From positions 372,001 to 436,000 of the forward strand of contig JADIZR010000001.1 of NCBI GenBank assembly GCA_016704655.1: a stretch of 64,000 nt of DNA, given 5' to 3'. Source of the stretch: Pseudomonadota bacterium (GTDB lineage: Bacteria > Pseudomonadota > Gammaproteobacteria > Steroidobacterales > Steroidobacteraceae). Each line of letters starts with the position of its first letter. Within the stretch, counting starts at the first letter, position 1. Below the pieces are notes generated by a model, which was given only the letters and a program-made list of their open reading frames with translations, was not told the origin of the DNA and did no database searches. This document shows, piece by piece, positions 43,623 to 52,782 of this stretch. The translations under genes were made by a program, and so were the position numbers.

Positions 43623-45707
43623 GTGAACGTCCACAAGACAAGTTTTCAGTACGGTCCACACACTGTCTCGATCGAAACCGGTCGTCTGGCCCGCCAGGCC
43701 GACGGTTCGGTCCTCGTTTCCATGGGCGACACCGTGGTGCTCGTCACCGCCGTCGGTCGCCGTGAAGCGCAACCGGGCAAGGATTTCTTCCCGCTCACCG
43801 TCAACTACATCGAGAAGACCTACGCCGCGGGCCGCATCCCGGGCGGCTTCTTCAAGCGCGAAGGGCGTCCTTCCGAGAAAGAGACGCTGATCTCGCGCCT
43901 GATCGACCGTCCGATCCGTCCGCTCTTTCCTGAGTTCTTCTTCAACGAAGTGCAGGTCGTGGCGACGGTCGTCTCGCTCGACCCGGAAATCGACTCCGAC
44001 ATCCCCGCGATGCTCGGCGCATCCGCTGCGCTCGCCTTGTCGGGCATCCCGTTCAAGGGCCCGATCGGCGCCGCGCGCGTGGGCTACATCGAAGGCAAGT
44101 ACCAGCTCAACCCCAACGGCAAGGACATGAAGGTCTCGGACCTCGACCTCGTCGTGGCCGGCACGGCCGACGCGGTGCTGATGGTCGAATCCGAAGCCGA
44201 ACTCCTTTCCGAGTCCGTGATGCTCGGCGCCGTGGTCTATGGCCACGAGCAGATGCAGGTTGCCATCAACGCGATCCGCGAACTCGCTGCCAAGGCCGCC
44301 AAGCCGGCCTGGGACTGGAAGGCCCCAGCGCTCGACGCCGATCTCGCGAAGGCTGTCGCCGCGCAGGCGGAAGCCGAACTGGTCAAGGCCTATCAGGTTA
44401 CCGAGAAGCAGGCGCGCCACACGCGCGTCGGCGAGATCAAGAAGGCCCTGGTCGAATCGCTCGCCACCGGCGAGGGCGCCAAGTACCAGCCGCGCCAGGT
44501 CACCGACGAACTCGGCCGTCTCGAGTACAACATCGTCCGTCGCCGCATCATCGCGGGCGAGCCGCGCATCGACGGCCGTGACATGCACACCGTGCGCAAG
44601 ATCACCGTCGAGACGGGCGTGCTGCCCCGCACGCACGGTTCGGCACTCTTCACGCGCGGCGAAACGCAGGCGCTGGTCACGACGACGCTCGGCACCGGCC
44701 GCGACGCGCAGATCATCGACGCCCTGGCGGGCGAGCGCAAAGAGCCGTTCATGCTCCACTACAACTTCCCGCCGTTCTCGGTGGGCGAGACGGGCATGAT
44801 GGGTTCGCCGAAGCGGCGCGAAATCGGCCATGGCAACCTGGCCCGCCGCGGCGTGTCGGCAGTGATGCCGGACATGACGACGTTCCCGTACATCATCCGC
44901 ATCGTTTCCGAGATTACCGAATCGAATGGTTCGAGCTCGATGGCTTCGGTCTGCGGCACCAGCCTCTCGCTGATGGACGCGGGTGTGCCGCTCAAGGCGC
45001 CGGTGGCCGGCGTCGCGATGGGCCTCGTGCTCGAAGGCGGCAAGTTCCAGGTTCTCACCGACATCCTCGGTGACGAAGACCACCTGGGCGACATGGACTT
45101 CAAGGTGGCCGGTTCTGCTGGTGGCATCACGGCCCTGCAGATGGACATCAAGATCGAGGGCATCACCAAGGAGATCATGCAGGTCGCGCTGGATTCGGCG
45201 CACAAGGCCCGCCTGCACATCCTCGGCGAGATGAACAAGGTGCTGTCGAGCGCGCGTCCGCAGATGTCGGAATGGGCGCCGACGATCATCACCATGAAGA
45301 TCGACCCGGAGAAGATTCGCGAAGTCATCGGCAAGGGCGGCGCCGTCATCCGTGCGATCACGGAAGAGACGGGCACCACGATCGACATCGAGAACGACGG
45401 CACGGTCAAGATCGCATCGGTCAGCGGTGCGGCTGGCCGCGAAGCGCAGCGTCGCATCGAGCTGATCACTTCCGAAGTGGAAGTCGGCTCGGTCTACGAA
45501 GGCAAGGTCGTCCGCCTGATGGACTTCGGCGCGTTCGTGCAGATCCTGCCGGGCAAGGACGGCCTCGTCCACATCTCGCAGATCAGCGAAGAGCGCGTCG
45601 AGCGCGTCAGCGACAAGCTGAAGGAAGGCGACGTCGTGCGCGTGAAGGTGCTCGAAGTCGATCGCCAGGGGCGCGTGCGGCTGTCGATGCGCAACGTCGA
45701 CGGCTGA
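43623..45707 (+). CDS. pnp: Polyribonucleotide nucleotidyltransferase
   Basis: 694 aa from GTG 43623. Two RNase PH domains (GDTVVLVTAVGRREAQPGKD, RPIRPLFPEFFFNEVQV; RTHGSALFTRGETQALVTTT, MGLVLEGGKFQVLTDILGDE), then KH (IREVIGKGGAVIRAITEETG) and S1 (YEGKVVRLMDFGAFVQILPG). It is the phosphorolytic 3'-5' exonuclease of the degradosome. No good Shine-Dalgarno precedes the GTG, in keeping with regulated translation. Confidence 0.96.
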   Translation: MNVHKTSFQYGPHTVSIETGRLARQADGSVLVSMGDTVVLVTAVGRREAQPGKDFFPLTVNYIEKTYAAGRIPGGFFKREGRPSEKETLISRLIDRPIRPLFPEFFFNEVQVVATVVSLDPEIDSDIPAMLGASAALALSGIPFKGPIGAARVGYIEGKYQLNPNGKDMKVSDLDLVVAGTADAVLMVESEAELLSESVMLGAVVYGHEQMQVAINAIRELAAKAAKPAWDWKAPALDADLAKAVAAQAEAELVKAYQVTEKQARHTRVGEIKKALVESLATGEGAKYQPRQVTDELGRLEYNIVRRRIIAGEPRIDGRDMHTVRKITVETGVLPRTHGSALFTRGETQALVTTTLGTGRDAQIIDALAGERKEPFMLHYNFPPFSVGETGMMGSPKRREIGHGNLARRGVSAVMPDMTTFPYIIRIVSEITESNGSSSMASVCGTSLSLMDAGVPLKAPVAGVAMGLVLEGGKFQVLTDILGDEDHLGDMDFKVAGSAGGITALQMDIKIEGITKEIMQVALDSAHKARLHILGEMNKVLSSARPQMSEWAPTIITMKIDPEKIREVIGKGGAVIRAITEETGTTIDIENDGTVKIASVSGAAGREAQRRIELITSEVEVGSVYEGKVVRLMDFGAFVQILPGKDGLVHISQISEERVERVSDKLKEGDVVRVKVLEVDRQGRVRLSMRNVDG

Positions 45708-45712
45708 GAGGG

Positions 45713-45744
45713 AAGTGACTAGTGACTAGTGATTAGTGACTAGT
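45713..45744. repeat. Heptamer array, left (TAGTGAY)
   Basis: About four units of TAGTGAC/TAGTGAT just after the pnp stop (AGTGACTAGTGACTAGTGAT...). It is mirrored by an inverted array at 45821-45854. Confidence 0.8.
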
Positions 45745-45753
45745 CAGACGAAG

Positions 45754-45779
45754 AAGGCCGGCGTTTGCCGGCCTTTTTC
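45754..45779. terminator. pnp terminator, between inverted heptamer arrays
   Basis: AAGGCCGGC-GTTT-GCCGGCCTT followed by TTTC: 8-9-bp GC stem. AA upstream and TT downstream make it usable from both sides, fitting the convergent pnp and phaR genes. Confidence 0.8.
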
Positions 45780-45820
45780 ATTGGGCAGTCTGCATGCCAG
45801 ACGGGGATGCGCAGTCCGAC

Positions 45821-45854
45821 GACTAATCACTAATCACTAATCACTAGTCACTAC
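45821..45854. repeat. Heptamer array, right (inverted)
   Basis: GACTAATCACTAATCACTAA... gives, on the minus strand, four TAGTGAC/T units. The last unit supplies the TAG stop codon of phaR (45851-45853). Together with the left array it forms a 32-bp inverted repeat around the terminator. Confidence 0.8.
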
Positions 45855-46396
45855 TCCCGGTCGTCCCGGCCAAACGGCCGCGGCAGGCGCGAGAAAACCT
45901 CTTCCTGCAGCGCCTTCCAGCGCTGGTAATTCTTCTGCGCCACCTGGGTCACGGTCTCGAGCGGATCGATGCCCACCACGTTCTTGAAGCGGTCGCGCAG
46001 CTCGCGCTGCTCCTTCGAGAAGAGCTGGATGCTCTCGTCGAGGTAGCGGCCCACGAAATCCTGCAGTCCGCTGCCGTAACTGCGGATCACGTGCGACAGG
46101 AAGTCGCGGCTCATCAGCGATTCACCGCCGCCTTCCTGTTCGGCGATCACCTGCAGCAGGATGCTGCGCGTGATGTCCTGCTGCGACTTGCGGTCGAGCA
46201 CGACGAAGTCGATGCGCTCGACGACCAGCCTGCGGATGTCTGCCAGCGTGACGTAACGGCTCTCGACCGTGTCGTACAGCCGGCGGTTCGGATACTTGCG
46301 GATGACGCGCGGACCCTTGCCGCTGCCGCCGCCACCGGCGGCATCGCCGCTTTTCGACTTTTTTGTTCTGGTTTTCGTAGCCGCAGTCGTCGCCAT
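45851..46396 (-). CDS. phaR: Polyhydroxyalkanoate synthesis repressor PhaR
   Basis: 181 aa from ATG 46396 (GAGGACAC upstream). After a low-complexity KKSKSGDAAGGGGSGKG comes the DNA/PHB-binding domain RVIRKYPNRRLYDTVESRYV, TLADIRRLVVERIDFVVLDR and the PHB-accumulation regulatory domain (LLQVIAEQEGGGESLMSRDF). It represses phasin and related genes until it binds PHB granules. No pha synthesis genes are nearby. Its stop codon lies in the heptamer repeat. Confidence 0.92.
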   Translation of the reverse strand: MATTAATKTRTKKSKSGDAAGGGGSGKGPRVIRKYPNRRLYDTVESRYVTLADIRRLVVERIDFVVLDRKSQQDITRSILLQVIAEQEGGGESLMSRDFLSHVIRSYGSGLQDFVGRYLDESIQLFSKEQRELRDRFKNVVGIDPLETVTQVAQKNYQRWKALQEEVFSRLPRPFGRDDRE

Positions 46397-46427
46397 CGTG
46401 CTGTGTCCTCGGCCGGCAGTGCCGGTG

Positions 46428-47453
46428 CTAGCAAGCCATTTGCGGAGCCGCGCGTGCCGCGCAACCCGCAAAACCCTCCACGCGCCAATTCGCACGTGCC
46501 CAGTCCCAGATCTCGCGCAGCGGTGCGCGTGTCAGCGTTGCCGGCGGCGATTGCCCGAGAAACTCGAGCACCGCGACCAGTTGCCCGGCCATCCCGCCCG
46601 GTCCCCCGATGGCGGGCGCCGCTCCCGACTTGGAGAGCTTAAGGCCTCGGTCGTCCACGGCAAGTGGCAAATGCAGGTATCGCACCGGCGGCAGGCCGAG
46701 CGCACGCTGCAGCAGCACTTGCCGGGCGGTGCTCGACAGCAGGTCGCAGCCGCGCACGACGTCGGTGATGCCCTGCGCCGCGTCGTCGACCACGACAGCC
46801 AGCTGGTAGGCATAGAGGCCGTCCCGACGCCGCAGGACGAAGTCTCCGACCGTGGCAGCGACATCGACGGTTTGCGGACCCAGGCTGCGGTCGTCGAAGT
46901 CAGTCGCACCGGCAGGGACACGCAGCCGCAGGGCCTGGCCCGGACTCTGGGCAGAGTCGGCTGCCAGGCATTTCGTGGGATGAAACAGTTCTTCGCCGGT
47001 GCCGGTCGGGCGAGACTGATTCTCGGGCAGGCGGCTGAGGGCAGAGCGGGTGCAGGCGCATTCGCGCAGGCAATGCGAGCGGTTGAGGCGTTCGATGGCT
47101 TCGGCGTAGAGGTCGAACCGGGAGCTCTGCTGCAGGACCGGCCCGTCCCATTCCATGCCAAAGGCCTCGAGTTCAGCCAGGATCTGCCCGGCGGCGCCGG
47201 GTCGAGTACGCAGCAGGTCGAGATCTTCGATGCGTACGAGCCACTGGCCAGCATGGGCGCGCGCGTCGAGGTAGCTGCCGACCGCGGCCACCAGGGAGCC
47301 AAAGTGCAGGGGACCGCTGGGTGACGGGGCGAAGCGTCCGCGGTAGTGGGCGGAGGGCGGAAGGCCGGGGAGGGGAAGGCAGGCGCCGAGGGGAAGGGCC
47401 GGAAGGCCCGGAAGGCCGGAAGGATCAGCGGTAGAAGTCGTCCCGGTCGCCAA
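46428..47453 (-). CDS. gluQ: Glutamyl-Q tRNA(Asp) synthetase
   Basis: 341 aa. Class I synthetase core without an anticodon domain: HIGH-like APSPSGPLHFGSLVAAVGSY, zinc-site region CLRECACTRSAL...TKC, KMSKS equivalent LKLSKSG. It glutamylates queuosine in tRNA(Asp), which fits the queC/queE genes elsewhere in the window. The ATG overlaps the dksA end by about 29 nt; residues 11-35 are low-complexity (GLPGLPALPLGACLPLPGLP), from a GGAAGG-rich tract, so the N-terminus may be extended. Confidence 0.92.
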   Translation of the reverse strand: MATGTTSTADPSGLPGLPALPLGACLPLPGLPPSAHYRGRFAPSPSGPLHFGSLVAAVGSYLDARAHAGQWLVRIEDLDLLRTRPGAAGQILAELEAFGMEWDGPVLQQSSRFDLYAEAIERLNRSHCLRECACTRSALSRLPENQSRPTGTGEELFHPTKCLAADSAQSPGQALRLRVPAGATDFDDRSLGPQTVDVAATVGDFVLRRRDGLYAYQLAVVVDDAAQGITDVVRGCDLLSSTARQVLLQRALGLPPVRYLHLPLAVDDRGLKLSKSGAAPAIGGPGGMAGQLVAVLEFLGQSPPATLTRAPLREIWDWARANWRVEGFAGCAARAAPQMAC

Positions 47454-47874
47454 ACTGCTTTTCGCGGCGCTCGCGGCGTTCCTGCGCCTCGACGCTGAGC
47501 GTCGCCACCGGGCGGGCCTCGAGACGCTTTACGCCGATCGGCTCGCCGGTCTCGAGGCAGTAGCCATAGCTGCCGTCCTCGATGCGTTTCAGCGCTTCGT
47601 CGATCTTGCGGATCAGCTTGCGCTCACGGTCACGCGTGCGCAGTTCGAGGCTGAACTCAGACTCCTGCGTGGCGCGGTCGTTGGGGTCGGGGAAGTTGGC
47701 AGCTTCGTCCTTCATGTGGAGCACGGTGCGATCCACTTCCTGCATCAGGTCCTGCTTCCAGCTGGAAAGGATGGTGCGGAAGTGCTCGAGCTGCTCCTTG
47801 CTCATGTACTCCTCGCCCTTGCTGATCTGGTAGGGCTGGACGTTGCGCGGGCCGGAAAGCAGGCTCGGGTTCAT
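47425..47874 (-). CDS. dksA: RNA polymerase-binding transcription factor DksA
   Basis: 149 aa from ATG 47874 as read. Coiled coil and acidic tip: MSKEQLEHFRTILSSWKQDL, HMKDEAANFPDPNDRATQES, ELRTRDRERKLIRKIDEALK. The zinc-finger region reads YGYCLETGEPIGVKRLEARP, then ATLSVEAQERRERRE, so only one of the four zinc cysteines remains, as in alphaproteobacterial-type DksA. With ppGpp (RelA at 19.5 kb) it reprograms transcription. An upstream Lys/Ala/Pro-rich frame may be its frameshifted N-terminus. Confidence 0.93.
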   Translation of the reverse strand: MNPSLLSGPRNVQPYQISKGEEYMSKEQLEHFRTILSSWKQDLMQEVDRTVLHMKDEAANFPDPNDRATQESEFSLELRTRDRERKLIRKIDEALKRIEDGSYGYCLETGEPIGVKRLEARPVATLSVEAQERRERREKQFGDRDDFYR

Positions 47875-47881
47875 TTCGAGA

Positions 47882-48127
47882 TCAGCTTCCTCGGCGCCGG
47901 GCGCCGGTGACCGGTTCCGGCGCACGCACCGGCTTGGTCTTCGCAGGGGTGGGCTTGGGCGCTGGCTTGACAGCGGCGATAACGGTCTTGCGTGGCACGG
48001 CCTTTTCCTTGGCAGTCACGGGCTTGGCAGCCGCTTTCGCGGCGGGTTTGGCCACTGGCCTGGCAGTCTTCGCAGAAACAGTCTTCTGGGCCTTCGATGG
48101 CTTGGCAGACGGTTTCTTGACGGGCAT
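47882..48127 (-). CDS. Lys/Ala/Pro-rich stretch, probable N-terminal extension of dksA
   Basis: 81 aa from MPVKKPSAKPSKAQKT; almost only Lys, Ala, Pro, Val, Thr, without structure. It ends (PVTGARRRGS) 8 bp before the dksA start, in another frame. Xanthomonad DksA proteins carry a similar AKP-rich N-terminal arm (from memory), and removing or adding a base in GCGCCCGGCGCC (47895-47906) would join the frames. Alternatively it is a separate small histone-like basic protein. Confidence 0.55.
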   Translation of the reverse strand: MPVKKPSAKPSKAQKTVSAKTARPVAKPAAKAAAKPVTAKEKAVPRKTVIAAVKPAPKPTPAKTKPVRAPEPVTGARRRGS

Positions 48128-48312
48128 CGACGAACTCCCCACTCCGGTTGGAGGCGCGCGATTATACAGGCCGAATCGCGGTCGTCCACCCCGAAAAAAG
48201 CAGGCTGCCTGGACCGCTGACCCGGCTCGACCCGGCGACCGGAAATGCTGTGAGGCGAGTCCGATTCTTCTAGAATTCTTCTTCCGCTGCGCCGCGCGAT
48301 TTTCCCGGGTGA

Positions 48313-51300
48313 ATGATGCGTCTGACCAAGATCAAGCTGGCCGGTTTCAAGTCGTTCGTGGACCCGACCTCGGTCGGTTTCCCGACGAACCTGGTTGGCG
48401 TGGTCGGCCCGAACGGCTGCGGCAAGTCCAACATCATCGATGCCGTGCGCTGGGTCATGGGCGAGATCTCGGCGAAGCACCTGCGCGGCGATTCGATGGC
48501 CGACGTCATCTTCAACGGCTCCGGCACGCGCAAGCCCGTCGGCACGGCGTCGGTCGAACTCATCTTCGACAACAGCGACGGTAAGCTCGGCGGCGAGTAC
48601 GCCAGCTTTTCCGAGGTCTCCCTCAAGCGCGTCGTTGCGCGCGACGGCCAGTCATCATATTTCCTGAACGGCGTGCGCTGCCGTCGCAAGGACATCACGC
48701 AGTTGTTCCTCGGCACCGGGCCTCGGCTCGCGCAGCTACGCGATCATCGAACAGAACATGATCTCGCGCGTGATCGAGGCGAAAGCCGACGACATGCGCG
48801 CCTTCCTCGAGGAAGCCGCGGGCATCTCGCGCTACAAGGAGCGCCGCAAGGAAACGGAAAGCCGCATCGCGCAGACGCGCGAAAACCTGGCGCGCCTGTC
48901 CGACCTGCGTGACGAAGTCGAAAGCAGCTGCGTCACCTGCAGCGCCAGGCCGCCACCGCGCGCCGTTACCAGGCGCTGAAGCAGGAAGAACGACAGACGC
49001 ACGCCGAGCTCCTCGCGCTGAAGCTGCGCGAAGTCGAGAGCGAATCGAGCGCGCGCCAGGCGATCCTGAGCGAGCGTGACCTTGCGTTGCAGGCCGCCGT
49101 CGCGGACCAGCGGTCGATCGAAGCCGCCATCGAGCGAGCGCGACAGGACCACGATGCGCAGGCGGCGGTGCTGTCCGAAGTGCAGGGGCGCTACTACCAG
49201 GTCGGCGCCGACATCTCGCGCACCGAACAGGCCATCGACCATGCGCGTGAAATTCGCGCGCGCCAGCGCCAGGAACTCGAGCAGGTCGCGCAGGGTATCC
49301 AGGACGCGGATCTGCACCGCGTGCGCGACCGCCAGCTTGCTGCCGAACTCCAGGCGGCGCTGGCCGAAATGGGTCCGGGCCTCGAGCAGGCGCGCGCCAC
49401 GGAACAGGCAACCGCAGGCGAACTCGCGGCGGCCGAAGCCGCGATGTCGGGCTGGCAGGAGAACTGGGAAGGCTTCAACCAGTCGCTGCGGCAGGCCTCG
49501 TCGGCCGCAGGCGCCGAGCGTGCCCGTCTCGAAGTGATGGAGAACCAGCTGCGCGGCCTGCTGAACCAGCGGGACCGCGCCACTCAGGAACACGGCACGT
49601 TGTCGGCGGCCGACGTCGCCGCCACGCTCACAGCGCTGGCAGGCCAGGAAGCCGAAGCGCGCGAGCAGCACGAGGCTGCACGTCGGCAGATGGACGAACT
49701 CGTCGCCACGCTGCAGGCCGAACGCGGCCGCGAGCGCGAACTCGCCCAGGCGGCACAAGCGGCGCGTCGCGAAACGCAGGAAGTCGAGGGCCGCATCGTC
49801 TCGCTCGAGGCGTTGCAGCGTGCCGCGCTGGGGCAGGGACAAGGCAAGGTCGTCGATTGGCTCAAGTCGCGCGGCCTCGAGCACAGTCCACGTCTCGCGC
49901 AGCAGCTCTCGGTCGACAAGGGCTGGGATCGTGCGGTGGAAACCGTGCTCGGCGGCTACCTCGAGGCCGTCTGCGTCGACTCACTGGACGACGTGGCGGG
50001 CACGCTCGAGAGCCTTACGGCAGGCACCGTCACGTTCTTTGCCGGAGGCCAGGGTCCGGCGTCCGCGGGTCACTCCGAGCGAACGCTGCGCTCGCGCGTG
50101 CGCGGTCCTGTCGGTCTCGACGCACTGTTCGAAGGCATCGTCGCCACCGATACGCTGCACGATGCGCTGCGCCTGCGGCCCGACCTGCGCGCGGGCCAGT
50201 CGGTCATCACGCGCGACGGCATCTGGATCGGCCCGGACTGGCTGCGCGTCAGCCGCGACAAGGATGCCCACGAAGGCGTGATCGAACGCGAAGAACGCCT
50301 GCGTGCCGAACGCTCCGCGCTCGAGGCGCAACAGGCGAAGCACCGCACCGCCGAGTCCGACCTCGAAGCGCTGCGCAGCCGCGTGCGCGACCTCGAAGAT
50401 CGCCTGGCGAGCCATCAGGCAGTGGTGTCGCGCAGTGGCTCGAGCCACATGAGCCTGCGCTCGCAGATCGACAGCCTGCGCGCCCGTGCCGAACAGCGCA
50501 GCCAGCGCATGCAGCAGCTCGCGTTCGAGATGACGGAAGTCGAGGGCGCGCTCGAAGCCGCCAATGCCGGCAGTCGGGCCGCGCGTGGTCGCCTCGAAGA
50601 GGCCGTCAATGCGATGGGCGAGCTCGAAGAGCGTCGCATCGCGCTTGAAGCCGAGCGCGAAGTCCTGCGTGGCCGCTTGATCGACGCGCGCGAGACGGCG
50701 CAGACGGCACGCACCGCGGCCAGCGAGGCCGCGATTCGCGTCGAATCTCGCCGCACCAGTCATCAGTCCCTGCTGGCGGGCCTGGCGCGCCTCGACGCGC
50801 AGGTGGGCCAGTTCGAAGCGCGCCGGCAGGATCTCGATACGCAGCTTGCCAGCGGCGAAGAAAGCGAGGCCCGGCTCAAGGCCACGCTCGAAGAGGCGCT
50901 GCAGCGTCGTGTCGCAGTCGAGACCGAGTTCTCCGCCGCTCGCCACAAGATGGAAAGGGTCGACGCAAACCTGCGCGGACTGGATGAACGTCGGCTTGCG
51001 GCCGAAGCGACGGTCGAGGCAGCGCGCTCCGCCCTCGAGAACGTTCGCTTCTCGGTGCAGGAACTCAAGCTGCGCCGCGAGACCTACATGGAACAGTTCG
51101 CGCAGACTCGCCTCGAATTGCAGGCGGTGGTCGCTGCCCTGGTCGAGGACGCCACCGTTCCGGTGTGGGAACAGCGCCTGACCGAAACCAGCGAGAAGAT
51201 CGAGCGGCTCGGTGCGGTGAACCTCGCGGCGATCGACGAGTTCGCCGAACAGACCGAGCGCAAGGACTACCTCGACCGCCAGTTCGCCGACCTGAACGAC

Positions 51301-51822
51301 GCGCTCAACACGCTCGAGGACGCGATTCGCAAGATCGACCGCGAGACGAAGTCGCGCTTCCAGGACACCTTCGACCGCGTGAACGCCGGGCTGAGCCAGA
51401 AGTTTCCGCGCCTGTTCGGCGGCGGCCAGGCCTATCTCGAACTCGTTGGCGACGATGTGCTCGAAGCCGGTGTCGCGATCATGGCGCGTCCGCCAGGCAA
51501 GCGGAACAGCTCGATCAGCATGCTGTCCGGCGGCGAGAAAGCGCTCACGGCCGTCGCGCTCGTGTTCTCGATCTTCGAGCTCAACCCGGCGCCGTTCTGC
51601 CTGCTCGACGAAGTCGATGCGCCGCTCGACGAAAACAACGTCGGCCGGTTCTGCGACATCGTCCGCGAGATGTCCGACCAGGTGCAGTTCATCTTCGTCA
51701 CGCACAACAAGACGACGATGGAACTCGCCAACCAGCTGCTCGGCGTTACCATGAACGAGCCCGGCTGCTCGCGCCTGGTTGCCGTCGACGTCGATGAGGC
51801 CGTGCGCATGGCGGCAATGTGA
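48313..51822 (+). CDS. smc: Chromosome segregation protein SMC, two frameshifts
   Basis: About 1,169 aa when read across two compensating indels. Frame 1 has RLTKIKLAGFKSFVDPTSVG and Walker A GPNGCGKSNIIDAVRWVMGE. An extra C at about 48719-48723 (GGGCCTCGG) shifts into AIIEQNMISRVIEAKADDMR. A lost A at about 48929-48932 (GTCGAAAGCAG) shifts back at KQLRHLQ. Then come the long coiled coils, the hinge (~residues 510-650, TLHDALRLRPDLRAGQSVIT) and the C-terminal head SMLSGGEKALTAVALVFSIF, FCLLDEVDAPLDENN. It organises and segregates chromosomes. The shifts are most likely sequence errors. Confidence 0.93.
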
Positions 51823-51847
51823 GTCACGTAAGGAAGCCCGCGAATCG

Positions 51848-52773
51848 ATGAACGAACTGCGCTGGATCCTGCTCGTCGCCGGGGCGTTGCTCATCGCCGG
51901 CCTGTACCTGTGGGGTACCCGTACCCGCTGGCAGGGGCGGAACGAGCCGGAGGCCTCGCGGCGTCCCGCCGTTTTCACGGGCGGCGCGAAAGGCTTCGAG
52001 ACCGAAGTTGCGGCCCCGCAGGACGATGACGAAGTCGATATGGACATGGCGGAATCAGTGTTCCGCACCGAATCCCGTGTGGAGCGCCGCATCGAGCCTG
52101 GCTTCGACCAGGACGAAGTCGACACCCTCGATGCACCGGGACCGCTACGCGTCGATTTCGACGACGAGAGCGACTTCGAATCTCCTGCAATCGGGCGGCG
52201 CGAGCCCGACCCTGTCCTCGACTCGAACCGATTCCATCCCGACACTGCGGCCGGAACCGCCGTCGCGCGTCGAGCCGACGCTGAGCGCGCTCGACCGCGG
52301 CGGTCGAGCCGCCGCAGGCCGTGCCCAGCGTGGCGCCGGCGCCGGCACCAAAACGTCCGCAGAAGATACTCGCGATTCGTGTGACGGCTTCGGCGCCCGC
52401 GCGCTTCGATGGCGCGCAGCTGCTCGCTGCGCTGCGTGCTGAAGGCCTGGGCTTTGGCCGCTACGAGATCTTCCACTGCCTGCATGAGGACGGTCGGCCG
52501 ATCTACAGCGTCGCCAGCCTGCGTGAACCGGGCACATTCGACATCGAGGCGATGCCGACTACGTACTTCCCCGGCGTTGCCATGTTTGCGGTGCTTCCCG
52601 GTCCAGTGCCGGCAGCTGAAGCCTTCGACGAAATGATTTTTTCGGCCCGCGCCCTGGCTACGCACCTGAGCGGTTCGTTGACCGACGAGCGCGGAGCGCC
52701 GCTCACGACACTGCGCGTGGGCAAGCTGCGCGAGGAAGCGCTCGAGTTCGAGCGCGGCGCCGGTCCGGCCTGA
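51848..52773 (+). CDS. zipA: Cell division protein ZipA, frame disrupted in linker
   Basis: ATG 51848. N-terminal membrane helix (RWILLVAGALLIAGLYLWGT), a charged linker, then the FtsZ-binding domain in another frame: ILAIRVTASAPARFDGAQLL, CLHEDGRPIYSVASLREPGT, FDEMIFSARALATHLSGSLT. The frame changes within 52230-52310; the third frame carries RPEPPSRVEPTLSALDR between, so two indels are likely. It tethers FtsZ to the membrane. smc-zipA-ligA is a common gammaproteobacterial order. Confidence 0.88.
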
Positions 52774-52782
52774 GGTCCGGTC

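Noticed and set aside
43440..45572. 710-codon minus-strand frame over pnp and the rpsO end
   Set aside because: Antisense shadow of pnp; no family likeness.
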